From Lacrimispora sphenoides JCM 1415 (GTDB lineage: Bacteria > Bacillota > Clostridia > Lachnospirales > Lachnospiraceae), in NCBI RefSeq assembly GCF_900105615.1, contig NZ_LT630003.1:2852001-2916000 (forward strand): DNA of 64,000 bases, read 5' to 3'. The notes under the pieces are model-generated. The model searched no databases, was not told the origin of the DNA, and worked only from the letters and a program-made list of their open reading frames with translations. The position numbers and the translations under genes were made by a program. This document shows positions 17,813 to 27,265 of this stretch, one piece after another (position 1 is the stretch's first letter; the number at the start of each line of letters is the position of its first letter).

Positions 17813-18991
17813 ATGAAATTGAAAAAAGTATTTGCAATCACTCTTGCAGCATGTTTGAGTGCCAGCATGGTCGCCGGCTGCAGCACTGGTTCCTCGTCTT
17901 CTGCCTCTGGCGGCGAAAAGGTCGTTAAGATCGGCGTGTTCGAACCTACCACCGGAGAAAACGGAGGGGGTGGGTTCCAGGAGCTCCTGGGAATGCGCTA
18001 TGCAAAGCAGACCCATCCAACGGTTAAAATCGGAGGGGAAGAGTATAAGGTGGAACTGGTGGAAGTGGATAACAAATCCGATAAAACAGAAGCAGTTAAC
18101 GCTGCACAGAAGCTTGTGAGCGAAAAGGTTTCCGTTGTGCTTGGAAGCTATGGTTCCGGTGTTTCCATTGCAGCAGGACAGATATTTGCAGATGCCAAAA
18201 TTCCTGCCATAGGCGCCTCCTGTACCAACCCTCAGGTAACCCAGGGAAATGATTTCTATTTCCGGGTATGTTTCCTGGATCCGTTCCAGGGTACGGTCAT
18301 GGCCAACTACGCCAATGACAACGGGGCAAAGACGGCTGCCGTCATCACCCAGTTAGGAGATGATTATTCCTCCGGCCTTGGATCCTTCTTCAAAACAGCA
18401 TTCACAGGCTTAGGCGGAAATATTGTCAGCGAAGAACAGTTCCAGACCAATCAGACCGATTTTAAGGCAATCCTTACAAACATCAAGGCTCAGAATCCTG
18501 ATATCATTTTTGCACCATCTTCCATTACTACGGCTCCTCTTATCATCAAGCAGGCCCGTGAACTTGGAATTACAGCTACCATCGCTGCCGGTGATACCTG
18601 GGAGAACTCCACCATCATCGAAAATGCAGGCAGCTCTGCACAAGGCGTTGTCCTTTCTACCTTCTTTGACGAAGCAGAACCAGCCAACGAGGAGGCTGCT
18701 GCCTTTATCTCCGGCTTTAAGGCTTACTTAAAGGAAAATAAGCAGGACGAAATCATCCCGGCTGTATCTGCACTCGGCTATGATTCTTACCTCTGCGCAA
18801 TAAAGGCCATTGAAACCGCTGGCTCCACAGACGGCACCGCCATCCGTGATGCATTAAAGGGCGTATCCATTGACGGCGTTACCGGAAGCATATCCTTTGA
18901 TGAAAATGGAGATGCCAAGAAAGACATGGCGTTCATAAAGACCATTGATAACGGCAAATTTAAATTCTTGACGACTACTACGGTTAAATAA
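17813..18991 (+). CDS. livJ: Branched-chain amino acid ABC transporter substrate-binding lipoprotein
   Basis: 392 residues: a lipoprotein signal with Cys23 (lipobox VAGC), a Ser-rich linker, then a type I periplasmic-binding fold ('KIGVFEPTTGENGGGG', 'VLGSYGSGVSIAAGQIFADAKIPAIGASCTNP', 'DGTAIRDALKGVSIDGVTGSISF'). This family binds Leu/Ile/Val or related amino acids outside the cell. Preceded by AAAGGAGG and followed by livHMGF in the canonical order. A hairpin after the gene probably raises its level above the rest of the operon. Confidence 0.93.
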   Translation: MKLKKVFAITLAACLSASMVAGCSTGSSSSASGGEKVVKIGVFEPTTGENGGGGFQELLGMRYAKQTHPTVKIGGEEYKVELVEVDNKSDKTEAVNAAQKLVSEKVSVVLGSYGSGVSIAAGQIFADAKIPAIGASCTNPQVTQGNDFYFRVCFLDPFQGTVMANYANDNGAKTAAVITQLGDDYSSGLGSFFKTAFTGLGGNIVSEEQFQTNQTDFKAILTNIKAQNPDIIFAPSSITTAPLIIKQARELGITATIAAGDTWENSTIIENAGSSAQGVVLSTFFDEAEPANEEAAAFISGFKAYLKENKQDEIIPAVSALGYDSYLCAIKAIETAGSTDGTAIRDALKGVSIDGVTGSISFDENGDAKKDMAFIKTIDNGKFKFLTTTTVK

Positions 18992-19028
18992 TAACTAAGA
19001 TACCGTGACAATGCAGTCATTACCAGAT

Positions 19029-19056
19029 GAGTGGGGACGTATTTCCTTCCCCACTC
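19029..19056 (+). terminator. Hairpin between livJ and livH (partial terminator or mRNA stabiliser)
   Basis: GAGTGGGG pairs with CCCCACTC around a 12-nt loop, followed by a short T-poor tail (GTTCCATTT). The remainder of the 174-base gap has a triple 'ACATATT/ACATATT/ACATACT' run and the livH ribosome site TAGGAGG. Confidence 0.55.
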
Positions 19057-19165
19057 GTTCCATTTGCGGGATCAATGAGCTGAATAAAAATATATTCGGT
19101 GAATGCCGCATGATTCATTACATATTACATATTACATACTCAACAGATAGGAGGCATTTCGCCAC

Positions 19166-20047
19166 ATGAGTCTTACAACCTTTTTACAGCAGTGCCTGAC
19201 CGGTATCTCCCTGGGCGGCGCTTATGCGCTGATTGCCATTGGTTATACCCTGGTTTACGGTATCCTGCGGCTCATCAACTTCGCCCACGGCGATATTTTC
19301 ATGATGGCCGGTTATTTTATGATATTTGCCATGGCAAGTTTTCCATGGTACATTTCCATTCCAGTGGTTTTACTGGTCACCGTATTATTAGGCGTATCCA
19401 TCGAACGGGTGGCTTACCGCCCCTTACGTACCGCACCCAGAATGTCCGTCATGATTTCTGCTATCGGTGTCTCCTACCTTTTGCAGAATCTGGCTACCTA
19501 TCTGTTCACAGCCCTGCCAAAGGGATATCCGGAAATTCCGTTTCTTAAGAAGATCTACCAGATCGGCGGTCTTTCCGCATCCTTTGTAACATTCTTAACG
19601 CCGGTCCTGACACTTGTCGTTGTTTATGGGCTTATCACCCTGATCAATAAGACAAAAATCGGCATGGCCATGCGCGCAGTCGCAAAGGATTATGATACTG
19701 CCGCCCTTATGGGAATCAAGATCAACCGCATCATCACCATTACCTTTGCCATTGGCTCCCTTTTAGCCGCCGTCGGCTCCGTGCTTTATTTTACGGACCG
19801 AATGACCGTATTCCCGTTCTCCGGCTCCCTGCCTGGCTTAAAATGCTTTGTTGCCGCAGTATTCGGCGGTATCGGCAGCATTCCAGGCGCCGTGATCGGA
19901 GGCTTTATCCTTGGCCTTGGCGAAACAGCCCTGGTAGCTATGGGATATTCCACCTTCAGCGACGCATTTACCTTTGTTCTGCTAATCATCATTCTCCTGA
20001 TCAAGCCTACGGGACTGTTCGGCGAGAAGACCACCGATAAAGTGTGA
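19166..20047 (+). CDS. livH: Branched-chain amino acid ABC transporter permease LivH
   Basis: 293 residues, about eight membrane helices. It opens 'GISLGGAYALIAIGYTLVYGILRLINFAHGD', the hallmark of LivH, and has the ATPase-contact loop 'AMRAVAKDYDTAALMGI'. It pairs with LivM to form the membrane channel. Ribosome site TAGGAGG upstream. Confidence 0.95.
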   Translation: MSLTTFLQQCLTGISLGGAYALIAIGYTLVYGILRLINFAHGDIFMMAGYFMIFAMASFPWYISIPVVLLVTVLLGVSIERVAYRPLRTAPRMSVMISAIGVSYLLQNLATYLFTALPKGYPEIPFLKKIYQIGGLSASFVTFLTPVLTLVVVYGLITLINKTKIGMAMRAVAKDYDTAALMGIKINRIITITFAIGSLLAAVGSVLYFTDRMTVFPFSGSLPGLKCFVAAVFGGIGSIPGAVIGGFILGLGETALVAMGYSTFSDAFTFVLLIIILLIKPTGLFGEKTTDKV

Positions 20048-20057
20048 GGTGCCCCCT

Positions 20058-21161
20058 ATGAAGAAAAATGCAGTTTCCAAAAACAAACTTTATACTCTGG
20101 CCGCTCTTTTAGTCATCATCGTCCTGCTTGCTTTTTTACAGGCTAACAGCGCCCAGTACAGCTATCAGATCTCCATCCTGGAGCGAAGTGCCATCTACGC
20201 GGTGGTTGCCGTCTCCATGAACCTGCTTACCGGCTTTACGGGATTATTCTCCTTAGGCCAGGCCGGTTTTATGGCGATCGGAGCCTATACCGTAGCCATC
20301 CTTACCATTCCGGTGGAAAGCAGGGCCAGCGTTTACTATGTAAACGGCATCTCTCATGCTATCGCGAACTTACACTGCCCTTATTGGCTGGCCTTAATTA
20401 TCGCAGGGCTCCTAGCCGCAGCCATGGCCGCCCTTATCGGCATTCCTGTTCTCCGGTTAAAAAGTGATTATCTGGCTATTGCAACCCTGGGCTTTTCCGA
20501 GATCATTCGGGCTGTCATTGCGGCTCCCCAGCTAGACAAGATCACCAACGGTTCTTACGGATTAAAAAGTATTCCCGGGTTTCCTAACCTTTTTACAGCC
20601 TTTGGGCTCCCGGCCCTTTGCATCCTTTTAATGGTCCTACTCATTAATTCCTCTTACGGACGCGCATTTAAGGCCCTCCGCGAAGATGAAGTGGCTGCTC
20701 AGGCCATGGGACTTAACCTATTCCGTTATAAGGAGCTGGCCTTTGTCATCTCTTCCTTTTTCACAGGCGTAGGCGGAGGGCTTCTGGCCATATTCATGCG
20801 CTCCATTGATTCGAAGACCTTTTCCATCAACTTAACCTACGATATCCTGTTAATCGTAGTCCTTGGAGGAATCGGAAGCATTACAGGAAGCGTCATCGGC
20901 GCCTTTCTGGTCACCGCAGGAAGGGAATGGCTTCGTTTCTTTGATAATCCGCTGGTTATCGGAGGATTTGAAGTACCCCTGTTCCGTTCCGGTTTCCGTA
21001 TGGTCATCTTTTCTATTTTATTGATGATGGTGGTGCTCTTCTACCGCCGCGGGATCATGGGCAGCAATGAATTTTCCTGGGAGGGGCTTGGCCGGCTTAT
21101 CCGAAGTATTCCATCCAGGCTGAAGAGAAAAAGCAAAGCACAGAAGGGAGATAACGCATAA
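20058..21161 (+). CDS. livM: Branched-chain amino acid ABC transporter permease LivM
   Basis: 367 residues from ATG 20058, which follows GAGGTG by seven bases; the GTG at 20049 lies inside the ribosome site and is unlikely to be used. Membrane helices include 'AVSMNLLTGFTGLFSLGQAGFMAIGAYT', diagnostic for LivM, and the coupling loop 'GRAFKALREDEVAAQAMGLN'. Its TAA shares one base with the livG ATG. Confidence 0.95.
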   Translation: MKKNAVSKNKLYTLAALLVIIVLLAFLQANSAQYSYQISILERSAIYAVVAVSMNLLTGFTGLFSLGQAGFMAIGAYTVAILTIPVESRASVYYVNGISHAIANLHCPYWLALIIAGLLAAAMAALIGIPVLRLKSDYLAIATLGFSEIIRAVIAAPQLDKITNGSYGLKSIPGFPNLFTAFGLPALCILLMVLLINSSYGRAFKALREDEVAAQAMGLNLFRYKELAFVISSFFTGVGGGLLAIFMRSIDSKTFSINLTYDILLIVVLGGIGSITGSVIGAFLVTAGREWLRFFDNPLVIGGFEVPLFRSGFRMVIFSILLMMVVLFYRRGIMGSNEFSWEGLGRLIRSIPSRLKRKSKAQKGDNA

Positions 21162-22027
21162 TGTCAAACACGGCAAAGACTCCAATTAACGTGCTCCACA
21201 TGCAGGACATTACCATGCAGTTCGGCGGCGTTGTGGCCGTAAACGGTCTGACCCTTGACGTAAACCAGGGAGAAATCGTGGCCTTAATCGGTCCCAACGG
21301 CGCTGGAAAAACAACCGCATTTAACTGTGTTACCGGTATTTATGAGCCAACCTACGGGCAGGTGGACTTTATGGGAGAAACCATTCTTTCCAATACCCCG
21401 AAGGGAAAAATGAAAAAAAACTATCTGGGAGAAGTAACGCCAGGTCCAATCTCAGTGATCAGCAGCACGCCTGATGTGATTACAAAAGGAGGCATTGCAC
21501 GTACCTTCCAGAATATCCGCCTTTTCGGACAGCTGACCGTATTTGACAATGTGCTCATCGCAAAGCACATGCGTGCCAAACAGAATGTATTTTCCGCAAC
21601 TCTTCGGTTAAACCGCAGGGAAGAGGAACGGATGCGTGCGGAAACCGCTGCCCTTTTAGAGGAACAAAACCTGCTTCATTTAAAGGATGAAATTGCAACC
21701 TCTCTTCCCTATGGCTTACAGAGGCGCTTAGAAATCGCCAGAGCCCTTGCAACGGAACCAAAACTTCTGCTGCTTGACGAGCCGGCTGCAGGCATGAATC
21801 CCCAGGAAACCCAGGAATTAACAGATTTTATTAAACAGATCCGGGATTCTTACCATCTTACCGTATTCATGATCGAGCACCATATGGATCTGGTCATGCA
21901 GATTTCCGACCGTATCTATGTATTGGATTTCGGGAAACTGATCGCACAGGGAACGCCGGAGGATATCCAGAACAATGAACGGGTAATTGAAGCATATCTG
22001 GGGGTGAGCGACGATGCTGAAGATTGA
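21161..22027 (+). CDS. livG: Branched-chain amino acid ABC transporter ATPase LivG
   Basis: 288 residues. Walker A GPNGAGKTT, Walker B 'LLLLDEPAAGMNP', H-loop 'IEHHMDLV'. The signature is degenerate: 'SLPYGLQRRLEIARAL' stands where LSGGQ is usual, a normal feature of LivG. It carries a ~30-residue insertion before the Q-loop ('KGKMKKNYLGEVTPGPISVI') that is longer than in the E. coli protein. It forms the ATPase heterodimer with LivF. Confidence 0.95.
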   Translation: MSNTAKTPINVLHMQDITMQFGGVVAVNGLTLDVNQGEIVALIGPNGAGKTTAFNCVTGIYEPTYGQVDFMGETILSNTPKGKMKKNYLGEVTPGPISVISSTPDVITKGGIARTFQNIRLFGQLTVFDNVLIAKHMRAKQNVFSATLRLNRREEERMRAETAALLEEQNLLHLKDEIATSLPYGLQRRLEIARALATEPKLLLLDEPAAGMNPQETQELTDFIKQIRDSYHLTVFMIEHHMDLVMQISDRIYVLDFGKLIAQGTPEDIQNNERVIEAYLGVSDDAED

Positions 22028-22724
22028 TAACTTGCGAGTGAATTACGGCGGAATTGAAGCCGTTAAGGGAATTTCCTTTGAAGTACCAGATAAGAGCATT
22101 GTGACCCTGATCGGAGCCAATGGAGCCGGAAAAAGCACGACCTTAAAATCCATTGTCGGTCTGGTAAAGCCGTCAGCCGGAAGCAGCATCACCCTGGATG
22201 GGGAGGAACTGATCGGCAAGGATACTCCGGATATTATATCCAGGGGAATTGCCCTGGTACCGGAAGGACGTCATGTATTTCCGGATATGACCGTTATTGA
22301 AAATATCAAGATCGGAGCCTATTTAAGAAATGACGATCTTAAGGAGGATATCGACTGGATTTATGATTTATTTCCCCGGTTAAAAGAAAGGAGCTGGCAG
22401 CTTTCCGGTACCCTTTCAGGAGGCGAACAGCAGATGCTGGCAGTTGCCAGGGCTCTTATGAGCCAGCCAAAGATCCTCATGATGGATGAACCTTCACTGG
22501 GTCTTGCTCCGCTGATTGTAAAGGATATCTTCTCTATTATCCGGGAGATCAACAAAAAGGGGGTAACCGTTCTTCTCATCGAACAAAATGCCAATATGGC
22601 CCTTCACACGGCTGATATCGGCTACGTTCTGGAAACTGGGCGGATCACCTTGACAGGGTCCGGGAAAAAGCTGTTGGCCGATGAATCGGTAAAAGCAGCT
22701 TATCTTGGAAAAAAGAAGAATTAA
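22014..22724 (+). CDS. livF: Branched-chain amino acid ABC transporter ATPase LivF
   Basis: 236 residues. Walker A 'GANGAGKST', signature 'LSGGEQQMLAVARALM', Walker B 'ILMMDEPSLGLAP', H-loop 'IEQN', all as in LivF. It overlaps livG by 14 bases, so the ATPase pair is translationally coupled. Last gene of the operon. Confidence 0.96.
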   Translation: MLKIDNLRVNYGGIEAVKGISFEVPDKSIVTLIGANGAGKSTTLKSIVGLVKPSAGSSITLDGEELIGKDTPDIISRGIALVPEGRHVFPDMTVIENIKIGAYLRNDDLKEDIDWIYDLFPRLKERSWQLSGTLSGGEQQMLAVARALMSQPKILMMDEPSLGLAPLIVKDIFSIIREINKKGVTVLLIEQNANMALHTADIGYVLETGRITLTGSGKKLLADESVKAAYLGKKKN

Positions 22725-22730
22725 AAACAA

Positions 22731-22779
22731 AGGTTGCAGACAGGAAGCCCCTTTTATACGGGGCGCCAATCTGCAACCT
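22731..22779. terminator. Bidirectional terminator between livF and the NlpC/P60 gene
   Basis: AGGTTGCAGA pairs with TCTGCAACCT, with an inner CCCC/GGGG stem. The + strand continues TTATTTTTATTTTTT and the - strand TTGTTTTTAA, so both convergent operons can end here. Confidence 0.85.
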
Positions 22780-22804
22780 TTATTTTTATTTTTTAATATC
22801 ATTG

Positions 22805-23848
22805 TCATGGAATCACCCGCCGTATGGTGACTGGCTTTCTGTAATTCCAGGTGGAGATTTTGATCCCGCTCCTGCGGTTTGCCGCATGGACGATTTTTCC
22901 CTTTCCAATATACATGGCCACATGGTCGATTTGCCTTCCGCTTGCATAGAACAGCAAGTCGCCAGGCTCCATGCTGGACGCTGGTATGACTTCTCCCTCT
23001 TCGGCCTGCTGCCTGGAGGTACGGTCTAAATGAACTCCTGCGGCATGCTCCATCACATACTGGACAAAACCGGAGCAGTCCGCCCCTGTATTAGGATTGG
23101 TGCCGCCCCATCGATATGGGTTCCCCACGAACCCGACCGCATAGTTTACAACCTGATTGCGAAGGTCACTGCTTTTTTCCGCTTCAGGTATGGTAAATGC
23201 GATTGTGGCATTTTCTGGTACATAGGCATAGGCTGTCTGACCATTATATTGGATTTTTGCCCATCCCCCGTTATGGGAGATAAAAGGATATGTTTCACCC
23301 TCATGAATCTTGCCCAGTACTTCAGAATCCGTATTCGGTTTGCTGCGGACCCGAAGGGTTTCAGTGTCTACCCGGAGCATCAGCTTCATGTTATAGTAGG
23401 CAATTGCTCTGGCATCTTGTCCGGTGGCCAGATATTTTCCGTATACATATCCGGTTACCTGTCCTGACTTTATTTTATACCAGCCATTTTCTTCTGACAG
23501 CACACTGCTGCCGGCATGGTTTCTCAATTTCCCCACGATTTCCGCATCATTCTTTGGTTCTTTTCTGATGTTCAAGGAATCCTCCACCACACTCACCCCA
23601 AGATTCTGAAAGATTGAGTTGAAGGTTCCATACCTCATTTTTTCCTGCGTAAGACCGGCCGGCGTTTCCCCACCTTCCTGTTTCATGGATTCCTGATATT
23701 GATCCATGTAGACCGAAATGCCTGCTACTGGCGAACCGGTCTTAAGGTTAGGTTCTGATTTTGCGGCCTGTACATCTGCTGTTCCTATCCATACGGCACT
23801 GCCGCATGCTATAGCAAAGCCTAGTACCTTCCATGCTTTGTCAGTCAT
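22805..23848 (-). CDS. Secreted NlpC/P60 endopeptidase with tandem SH3 domains
   Basis: 347 residues from ATG 23848, which follows AAGGAAA by seven bases; the upstream TTG at 23866 lacks a site. A signal peptide ends near 'DVQAA', two bacterial SH3 domains follow (about 92-145 and 155-210: 'LNIRKEPKNDAEIVGKL', 'LRVRSKPNTDSEVLGKI'), then an NlpC/P60 domain with Cys in 'GADCSGFVQYV', His in 'IDHVAMYIG' and a third polar residue in 'IVHAANR'. Such enzymes cut D-Glu-diamino-acid bonds in peptidoglycan stem peptides. It lies 33 bases after ribF and may be cotranscribed with it. Confidence 0.92.
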   Translation of the reverse strand: MTDKAWKVLGFAIACGSAVWIGTADVQAAKSEPNLKTGSPVAGISVYMDQYQESMKQEGGETPAGLTQEKMRYGTFNSIFQNLGVSVVEDSLNIRKEPKNDAEIVGKLRNHAGSSVLSEENGWYKIKSGQVTGYVYGKYLATGQDARAIAYYNMKLMLRVDTETLRVRSKPNTDSEVLGKIHEGETYPFISHNGGWAKIQYNGQTAYAYVPENATIAFTIPEAEKSSDLRNQVVNYAVGFVGNPYRWGGTNPNTGADCSGFVQYVMEHAAGVHLDRTSRQQAEEGEVIPASSMEPGDLLFYASGRQIDHVAMYIGKGKIVHAANRRSGIKISTWNYRKPVTIRRVIP

Positions 23849-23881
23849 ATGCACTTTCCTTCGCAAGTTATGGCCTTTCCT

Positions 23882-24835
23882 TTACAAATGAGTGATTTGC
23901 TGATCTGAAAGGTCTTTTAAATACCGCATCCCGTATTCTCTATCCTTCCCGATCTGTGCTTTTAATTGTTCCAGCCCTTCAAATTTCCGTTCAGGACGGA
24001 CAAAATGCAAAAGCTGTACTTCTATAGTCTTTCCATATATATCCTCATTTATACCATAAATAAAGGTTTCTGCTACAACAGGTGAATTTCCCTCCACCGT
24101 TGGCTTTCTTCCGATATTCGTAATACCCCCATAATAAGTACCGTCCACATATACTTTGGACACATACACGCCGAATAAAGGAAGGTGTTTCTCCGGCGAA
24201 GGCAGAATATTGGCCGTGGGGAATCCAAGAACCGCTCCTCCGATATGGTTGCCGTGGACCACGGTTCCATGTATGGCATATGGCTCTCCCAAAAGCTCGT
24301 TGGCCTTTTCCATATTTCCGGCATCCAGCTGCTCCCTGATGTAAGTACTGCTGATATCCCGGTGGTCATCCTGCTCTTTCGGGATAACGATCAGTTCATA
24401 ACCATACCGGTCTTTCCACTGGTATAGGCTGTCTGCATTTCCCGCTCCCTGGTATCCAAAGGAACAATCCGTACCAACTACGATGATCCTGGCATTCATC
24501 TGGCCTGCCAGAACACGCTCTACGAATTCCTCTGGCTCCATATGCGAGGTTTCCTCTGTAAAGGGGTATTCCACCAGATAATCGATGCCGATCTTCTCCA
24601 GATTGTTTTTTCTCTCCAGATTAGTAGTGATGGCCTTTTGGGGGCTTCCTGTCATGAGGGTAATGGGGGCCATATCAAAGGTAAGGACAGCCGTTTTATA
24701 CCCTTTGGCTGCCTTTAGCTCTCCCATCCGCTTTAACAGCTTCTGGTGGCCTCTGTGGCGTCCATCGAATTTTCCCAGAGTTACGATTGCAGGCTCTTCA
24801 ATCTGAAATTCTCTGGTTCCGGTTATATATTCCAT
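23882..24835 (-). CDS. ribF: Bifunctional riboflavin kinase / FAD synthetase
   Basis: 317 residues. The N-terminal FAD synthetase domain has 'VTLGKFDGRHRGHQKLL' (nucleotidyl transferase HxGH-type motif) and 'STYIREQLDAGNMEKANELLG'. The C-terminal riboflavin kinase domain has 'GFPTANILPS', 'GVYVSKVYVDGTYYGGITNIGRKPTV' and 'EVQLLHFVRPERKF'. It makes FMN and FAD. No FMN riboswitch was seen upstream; it is the last of the rimP operon, with 100 bases of repeated sequence between truB and its start. Confidence 0.96.
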   Translation of the reverse strand: MEYITGTREFQIEEPAIVTLGKFDGRHRGHQKLLKRMGELKAAKGYKTAVLTFDMAPITLMTGSPQKAITTNLERKNNLEKIGIDYLVEYPFTEETSHMEPEEFVERVLAGQMNARIIVVGTDCSFGYQGAGNADSLYQWKDRYGYELIVIPKEQDDHRDISSTYIREQLDAGNMEKANELLGEPYAIHGTVVHGNHIGGAVLGFPTANILPSPEKHLPLFGVYVSKVYVDGTYYGGITNIGRKPTVEGNSPVVAETFIYGINEDIYGKTIEVQLLHFVRPERKFEGLEQLKAQIGKDREYGMRYLKDLSDQQITHL

Positions 24836-24841
24836 GATTCA

Positions 24842-24935
24842 TTTCCTCTTTCCTGCCCGACTTCTCAGGGCATATAGGGATCCCTGGAAGGGGTTTCCTC
24901 TCTCTTGCCCTGCTTTCCGGGCATAAAGGCATGCC
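24842..24935 (-). repeat. Tandem imperfect ~48-bp repeat between truB and ribF
   Basis: On the - strand two units each contain 'ATGCCC...GGGCA' hairpins followed by a purine-rich AGAGGAAA segment. The second purine segment is the ribF ribosome site, so the repeat duplicates a hairpin-plus-ribosome-site unit. A perfect 12-bp palindrome AAGGCATGCCTT spans 24926-24937. Confidence 0.6.
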
Positions 24936-25841
24936 TTAAGGCGTTCCTCCCAGAAATACCTTTTGAGGCTTAAGAAGTTCCTTCTTCCTGTCAGGTACGT
25001 AAACTCCAATAAACTGGTTCCTGCTGTCATAGACTCTTACAGGTCCGTCAGGTAACAGAGTATCTCCCTCTGCCTGGTTCCTGTAAAAGGGGTTTCCATT
25101 GTGCACCAGCTTGTCAAAATCCTGTTTCATCTTAAGTGCCGGATAATCCGAAAACACCTTGTCCACAGCAAGGATATGATTCTCCAGGGTTCCATCATCC
25201 CGAAGTTCCTCGATCTGTGCCAGAGTCAGGCTGTCCTCTAAACAAAACCCGGAAACCTGGGTGCGGAGAAGGGATTCCATGCACCCTCCGCAGCCAAGTT
25301 TTCTCCCGATGTCATAGCAAAGGGTCCTGATATAAGTTCCCTTGGAACAGGTTACTGTCATAGTAACCCGTGGGAGCAGGATCCGGTCTACAGTGATCTC
25401 CAAAATCTCCACAGGCCTGGCTTTCCGCTCCACTTCTTTTCCGGCCCTGGCCAGCTCATAAAGCTTTTTTCCATCCACCTTTAAAGCAGAATACATGGGA
25501 GGTATCTGATCGTAATGACCAAGAAAGCTGAGTACGGCTTCCTTCACCTGGGCCTCATCTGCCTTGACCGGATATTCCTTAAGAATTTCTCCCGTAGTAT
25601 CCTGGGTATCAGTTTCCCTGCCCAGAAGCAGGACCGCCTCATAGGTTTTGGTCTTATCCGTCAGCATATCGCAAAGCTTCGTCGCCTTTCCCAGGCATAC
25701 GGGTAATACTCCCTCTGCCATAGGATCCAGGGTTCCTGTATGTCCTATCTTTTTCTGCTTTAAAATACCTCTCATTTTCGCCACAACGTCATGAGAGGTA
25801 AATCCTTTTTCCTTGTATACATTGATGATGCCGTCTGCCAT
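24936..25841 (-). CDS. truB: tRNA pseudouridine-55 synthase
   Basis: 301 residues. The catalytic motif 'GHTGTLDPMAEGVLPVCLGKATK' region holds the essential Asp; also present are 'IPPMYSALKVDGKKLYELAR' and 'CSKGTYIRTLCYDIG'. A C-terminal PUA-like segment is present. It makes pseudouridine 55 in the T loop of tRNAs. It is 11 bases from nrnA in the operon. Confidence 0.97.
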   Translation of the reverse strand: MADGIINVYKEKGFTSHDVVAKMRGILKQKKIGHTGTLDPMAEGVLPVCLGKATKLCDMLTDKTKTYEAVLLLGRETDTQDTTGEILKEYPVKADEAQVKEAVLSFLGHYDQIPPMYSALKVDGKKLYELARAGKEVERKARPVEILEITVDRILLPRVTMTVTCSKGTYIRTLCYDIGRKLGCGGCMESLLRTQVSGFCLEDSLTLAQIEELRDDGTLENHILAVDKVFSDYPALKMKQDFDKLVHNGNPFYRNQAEGDTLLPDGPVRVYDSRNQFIGVYVPDRKKELLKPQKVFLGGTP

Positions 25842-25852
25842 AGATCCGTCTC

Positions 25853-26803
25853 CTAGTTAAGCTGTTTTGCAATCTGATTCGACAGATTGTTGATCACATC
25901 ATGAACACTTCCTGCCATGGTACAGCCGGCCGCTTTCTTATGACCGCCGCCCCCGAAATAAACGGCAATTTTGCTCACATCAAGATCCGTGGTAGAGCGC
26001 AGACTCACCTTATACTCCCTGCATGAGATTTCATACATGAATATGGCACATTCCACACCCTCTGTGATTCGAAGCTGATCAATGATTCCATCCATATCAG
26101 CACCGGTAACACCGTAGAAATCCATTTCCTTTTTGCTGATGGCACTGAAAATGCAACGGTTGTCGTGAAAGGCTATGCTCTCTAATAAAGCCCTTCCCAG
26201 AATCTGATTCTGGATATAGGTCTTCCGGTAAAAACTGTCATCGATGATCTTTGAAAAGTCGATTCCCTTTTCCATCAGCTTCCCTGCAATCTCCATCGTC
26301 CTTTTTGAAGTGCAGTCGTATTTAAACACTCCGGTATCATGGATAATTCCGGTATAAATGCATTCTGCTATTTCCCTGGTAATCTTATTTTCATCTAAGA
26401 GGCCGTAAAGCACCTCGCAGGTCGAACTTGAATCATCCTGTACAATATTCTCTTTTGCATATCTTAAATTGGTAACGTGGTGATCCACACAGAGACTTTT
26501 TTTTGCGGTATTTAAGAACTTTGCTGCCTCCCCTAACCGGAGCGTATCACTGCTGTCAAGGCAAACACAGAGATCATATTCCTTATCCTCTGAAAAGTCA
26601 CTGACAATGCGGTCAAAATTCCTGAGATAATCAAATTTGGAAGGAGGGGTCTCAAGATAAACCACCGCCTCCACTTGCGGATGATGCTGTTCCAGATAGT
26701 TGTAAGCCGCCAGACAGGAACCAACGCAGTCCCCGTCCGGACGGACATGACCCATGATTGCTACCGTTTTCACATCTTCAAGCACTGTGTCAAAAAAACT
26801 CAC
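25853..26803 (-). CDS. nrnA: DHH-family oligoribonuclease / pAp phosphatase NrnA
   Basis: 316 residues. The DHH domain has 'GHVRPDGDCVGSCLAAYN' and 'CVDHHVTN' (metal ligands), and the DHHA1 domain ends with 'FGGGGHKKAAGCTM'. NrnA degrades short RNA oligonucleotides and pAp. Between rbfA and truB, its usual place in Firmicutes. Confidence 0.94.
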   Translation of the reverse strand: MSFFDTVLEDVKTVAIMGHVRPDGDCVGSCLAAYNYLEQHHPQVEAVVYLETPPSKFDYLRNFDRIVSDFSEDKEYDLCVCLDSSDTLRLGEAAKFLNTAKKSLCVDHHVTNLRYAKENIVQDDSSSTCEVLYGLLDENKITREIAECIYTGIIHDTGVFKYDCTSKRTMEIAGKLMEKGIDFSKIIDDSFYRKTYIQNQILGRALLESIAFHDNRCIFSAISKKEMDFYGVTGADMDGIIDQLRITEGVECAIFMYEISCREYKVSLRSTTDLDVSKIAVYFGGGGHKKAAGCTMAGSVHDVINNLSNQIAKQLN

Positions 26804-26815
26804 AAGGGCACCTCC

Positions 26816-27178
26816 CTAATCTCTGATATCTTTTGTTACCTCGTCTATTAATTTGGACATATTTACTCCATACTCAATGGACTGGTCCAAAATAAACTTG
26901 ATCTCCGGCGTGTTGCGAAGGTTTACTCTCCTTGCCAATTCACGGCGGATGTAACCTTCTGCACTTTTTAATCCTTCAATGGTAGCCTTACCGGCCTCCT
27001 CGTCTCCCAGAATACTGATGAATGCCTTACAGTATTTTAAATCCGGGGTGACGGAAACGTCAACCACGGTAGTCATGGGATGGATTCTTGGATCTTTGAT
27101 TTCCAGACGGATGATCTCACTTAACTCCCTCTGGACCTCCATGTTGATTCTGGTATTCTTTATACTGTTTTTACGCAT
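26816..27178 (-). CDS. rbfA: 30S ribosome-binding factor A
   Basis: 120 residues from ATG 27178, preceded by AAAGGA; a longer reading from 27211 lacks a site. It has the KH-like RbfA features 'REISEIIRLEIKDPR'-type sequence ('RELSEIIRLEIKDPRIHP'), 'VTPDLKYCKAFISILG' and 'LRNTPEIKFILDQSIEYG'. It is a late 16S rRNA maturation factor. Confidence 0.95.
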   Translation of the reverse strand: MRKNSIKNTRINMEVQRELSEIIRLEIKDPRIHPMTTVVDVSVTPDLKYCKAFISILGDEEAGKATIEGLKSAEGYIRRELARRVNLRNTPEIKFILDQSIEYGVNMSKLIDEVTKDIRD

Positions 27179-27265
27179 GTTATTCCTTTCGCTTTTTGTC
27201 CGCAGTTTCAAAAAGACCAGCCCGCATTACGGGCTCATCTTTTCAAAATTCCAGGATGCAGGTTC

